From Campylobacteraceae bacterium (GTDB lineage Bacteria > Campylobacterota > Campylobacteria > Campylobacterales > Sulfurospirillaceae), in contig JALUMZ010000255.1 in NCBI GenBank assembly GCA_027055635.1, forward strand, positions 1 through 7,000: 7,000 nt of DNA, in the 5' to 3' direction. The translations under genes and the position numbers were made by a program. The notes beneath the pieces were generated by a model that worked only from the letters and a program-made list of their open reading frames with translations, was not told where the DNA came from and made no database searches. Below, one piece after another: positions 6,049 to 7,000 of the stretch. Position 1 is the stretch's first letter. The number at the start of each line of letters is the position of its first letter.

Positions 6049-6942
6049 TTAAAATCTACTGCGTTCTAAATCTTGACCCATGATGCCTGTTGGTTTAAAC
6101 AACAGCACCAAAATCAAGAAAACAAAGGCAAAGGCATCTTTGTACCCACCAAGTTCTGGCATGAAAGCCACAACAACTATCTCTGTAAAACCAAGTATAA
6201 ATCCGCCAAGAACTGCGCCTGTAACACTACCGATTCCACCAAGTACGGCAGCTGCAAATGCTTTAAGACCGACTATGATACCCATCAAAGGATCGATAGA
6301 AGGATAACTGATAGCATAAAAAATACCGCCTATTGCTGCTAAAGCCGAGCCCATAGCAAAAACAAGCATTATGATAAAGTCTGCATTTATACCCATGAGT
6401 TTTACTGTCGGTATATCAAAAGCAAGTGAACGAATAGCCATGCCGTATTTTGTTTTATTTAGTATCCAAAGTGTGATAAAAAGCAATACAAGAGTAACAG
6501 CTGGAATTATCACAACTGTCATAGGTATAACCATACCTTTAAAATGCATAATTTGTGTTAAATAATCTGGCGCTGCAAATGCTCTAGGCACACCGCCAAA
6601 AAGTACATTAAAGAGATTTTCCAAAAAGAAGCTGATACCGATAGCGGTAATCAAAAGTGAAATCTTTGGTGCATCTCGAAGTGGCTTATAGGCAACTTTA
6701 TCTGTTAAAATACCTGTTACCATAGCAACAACTATAGCTAATATAACAGCTAATTCAAAAGGAACGCCAGAAGCGTGTGCCAAATAAGCGATGAAAGCTC
6801 CGACCATCATTATGTCGCCGTGAGCAAAATTTATAAGCCTTAGTACCCCATATACCAAGGTATAACCAATAGCAATCAATGCATACATAGAGCCAAGGCT
6901 GATACCATTGATCATCTGTTGCATAAAAGTTAAAATATCCAT
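6049..6942 (-). CDS. livH: Branched-chain amino acid ABC transporter permease LivH
   Basis: This is the partner inner-membrane permease of LivM. The 297 residues are close to the usual length. The N-terminal family signature is GISLGSMYALIAIGYTLVYG (13-32), then INFAHGDIMMVGA (37-49). The cytoplasmic coupling loop is around GMAIRSLAFDIPTVKLMGIN (167-186), and the glycine-rich segment AVLGGIGSVTGAVLGG is at 232-247. The tail KPTGIMGQ (283-290) is typical of the family. The ATG at 6942 has GGGG (6954-6951) 8 nt upstream and follows a TAA triplet directly. It is the first gene of the block in the window, and livM starts 9 nt after its stop. A binding-protein gene, expected for function, is not visible and may lie to the right. 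Confidence 0.95.
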   Translation of the reverse strand: MDILTFMQQMINGISLGSMYALIAIGYTLVYGVLRLINFAHGDIMMVGAFIAYLAHASGVPFELAVILAIVVAMVTGILTDKVAYKPLRDAPKISLLITAIGISFFLENLFNVLFGGVPRAFAAPDYLTQIMHFKGMVIPMTVVIIPAVTLVLLFITLWILNKTKYGMAIRSLAFDIPTVKLMGINADFIIMLVFAMGSALAAIGGIFYAISYPSIDPLMGIIVGLKAFAAAVLGGIGSVTGAVLGGFILGFTEIVVVAFMPELGGYKDAFAFVFLILVLLFKPTGIMGQDLERSRF

Positions 6943-7000
6943 TTAGGAAGCCCCTATATTTTTTGAAGAATTTGAAGAATCAAACAGAGAGTTTCCTCTC
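6943..7000 (-). other. livH leader, or 3' end of an upstream gene cut by the window edge
   Basis: In one minus-strand frame this stretch is open from the edge to a TAA at 6945-6943, directly before the livH ATG, reading RGNSLFDSSNSSKNIGAS. Nineteen open codons can occur by chance, so I do not call a gene. GAGAG (7000-6996) can pair with CTCTC (6991-6987) around a GAAA loop on the minus strand, followed by a partly T-rich stretch. This would fit a weak terminator or attenuator between an upstream gene and livH. A 9-bp unit, TTTGAAGAA on the plus strand, is directly repeated at 6962-6970 and 6971-6979. Confidence 0.3.

Noticed and set aside
6073..6342. Plus-strand frames opposite livH
   Set aside because: They are antisense to conserved glycine-rich and membrane codons of livH, lack ribosome binding sites and resemble no family I know.
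3580..6942. Urea or amide (Urt-type) importer instead of Liv
   Set aside because: The family cannot be fully separated by eye, but lengths, gene order H-M-G-F and signatures fit Liv best, and no urease or nitrogen-regulatory genes are visible.

Overview
The window looks like a chromosomal segment of a low-GC Campylobacterota (epsilonproteobacterial) genome, possibly close to Sulfurimonas or Arcobacter. The evidence is the A+T-rich composition, a single-chain fused ResB/CcsA cytochrome c synthase of the type common in that phylum, and the style of the Liv transporter proteins. Genus is inference only. All five confident genes lie on the minus strand, so transcription runs from right to left.

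Right to left: positions 6943-7000 are a short leader or the end of an upstream gene cut by the window edge. Positions 6942-3580 hold livH, livM, livG and livF, a complete membrane and ATPase core of a branched-chain amino acid (HAAT family) ABC importer. The genes are spaced as one translationally coupled operon: a 9-nt gap, then a TAATG overlap, then an 8-nt overlap. The periplasmic binding protein is not present and may lie beyond 7000. After a 59-bp gap with a candidate -10 box and a hairpin covering the ribosome binding site comes a 1047-residue ccsBA gene (3520-377). It is the haem export and ligation machine of system II cytochrome c maturation.

Positions 1-376 hold no convincing complete gene, but they contain the most unusual structure in the window. 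A 273-bp element (103-375) is bounded by perfect 23-bp terminal inverted repeats. Inside are one small hairpin and two long imperfect hairpins that share the same 10-bp palindrome at their tips, so one strand can fold into a cloverleaf. It has no transposase gene and sits 1 bp past the ccsBA stop codon. I read it as a non-autonomous mobile element (MITE-like) that has become the 3' untranslated region of ccsBA. Just beyond it is a separate perfect 14-bp hairpin (62-92), possibly a terminator. At the left edge a possible hydrophobic N-terminus reads out of the window.

Functionally the two gene blocks are unrelated: amino acid (or amide) uptake, and assembly of c-type cytochromes for respiration. 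Their closeness may allow read-through but does not imply a shared pathway.
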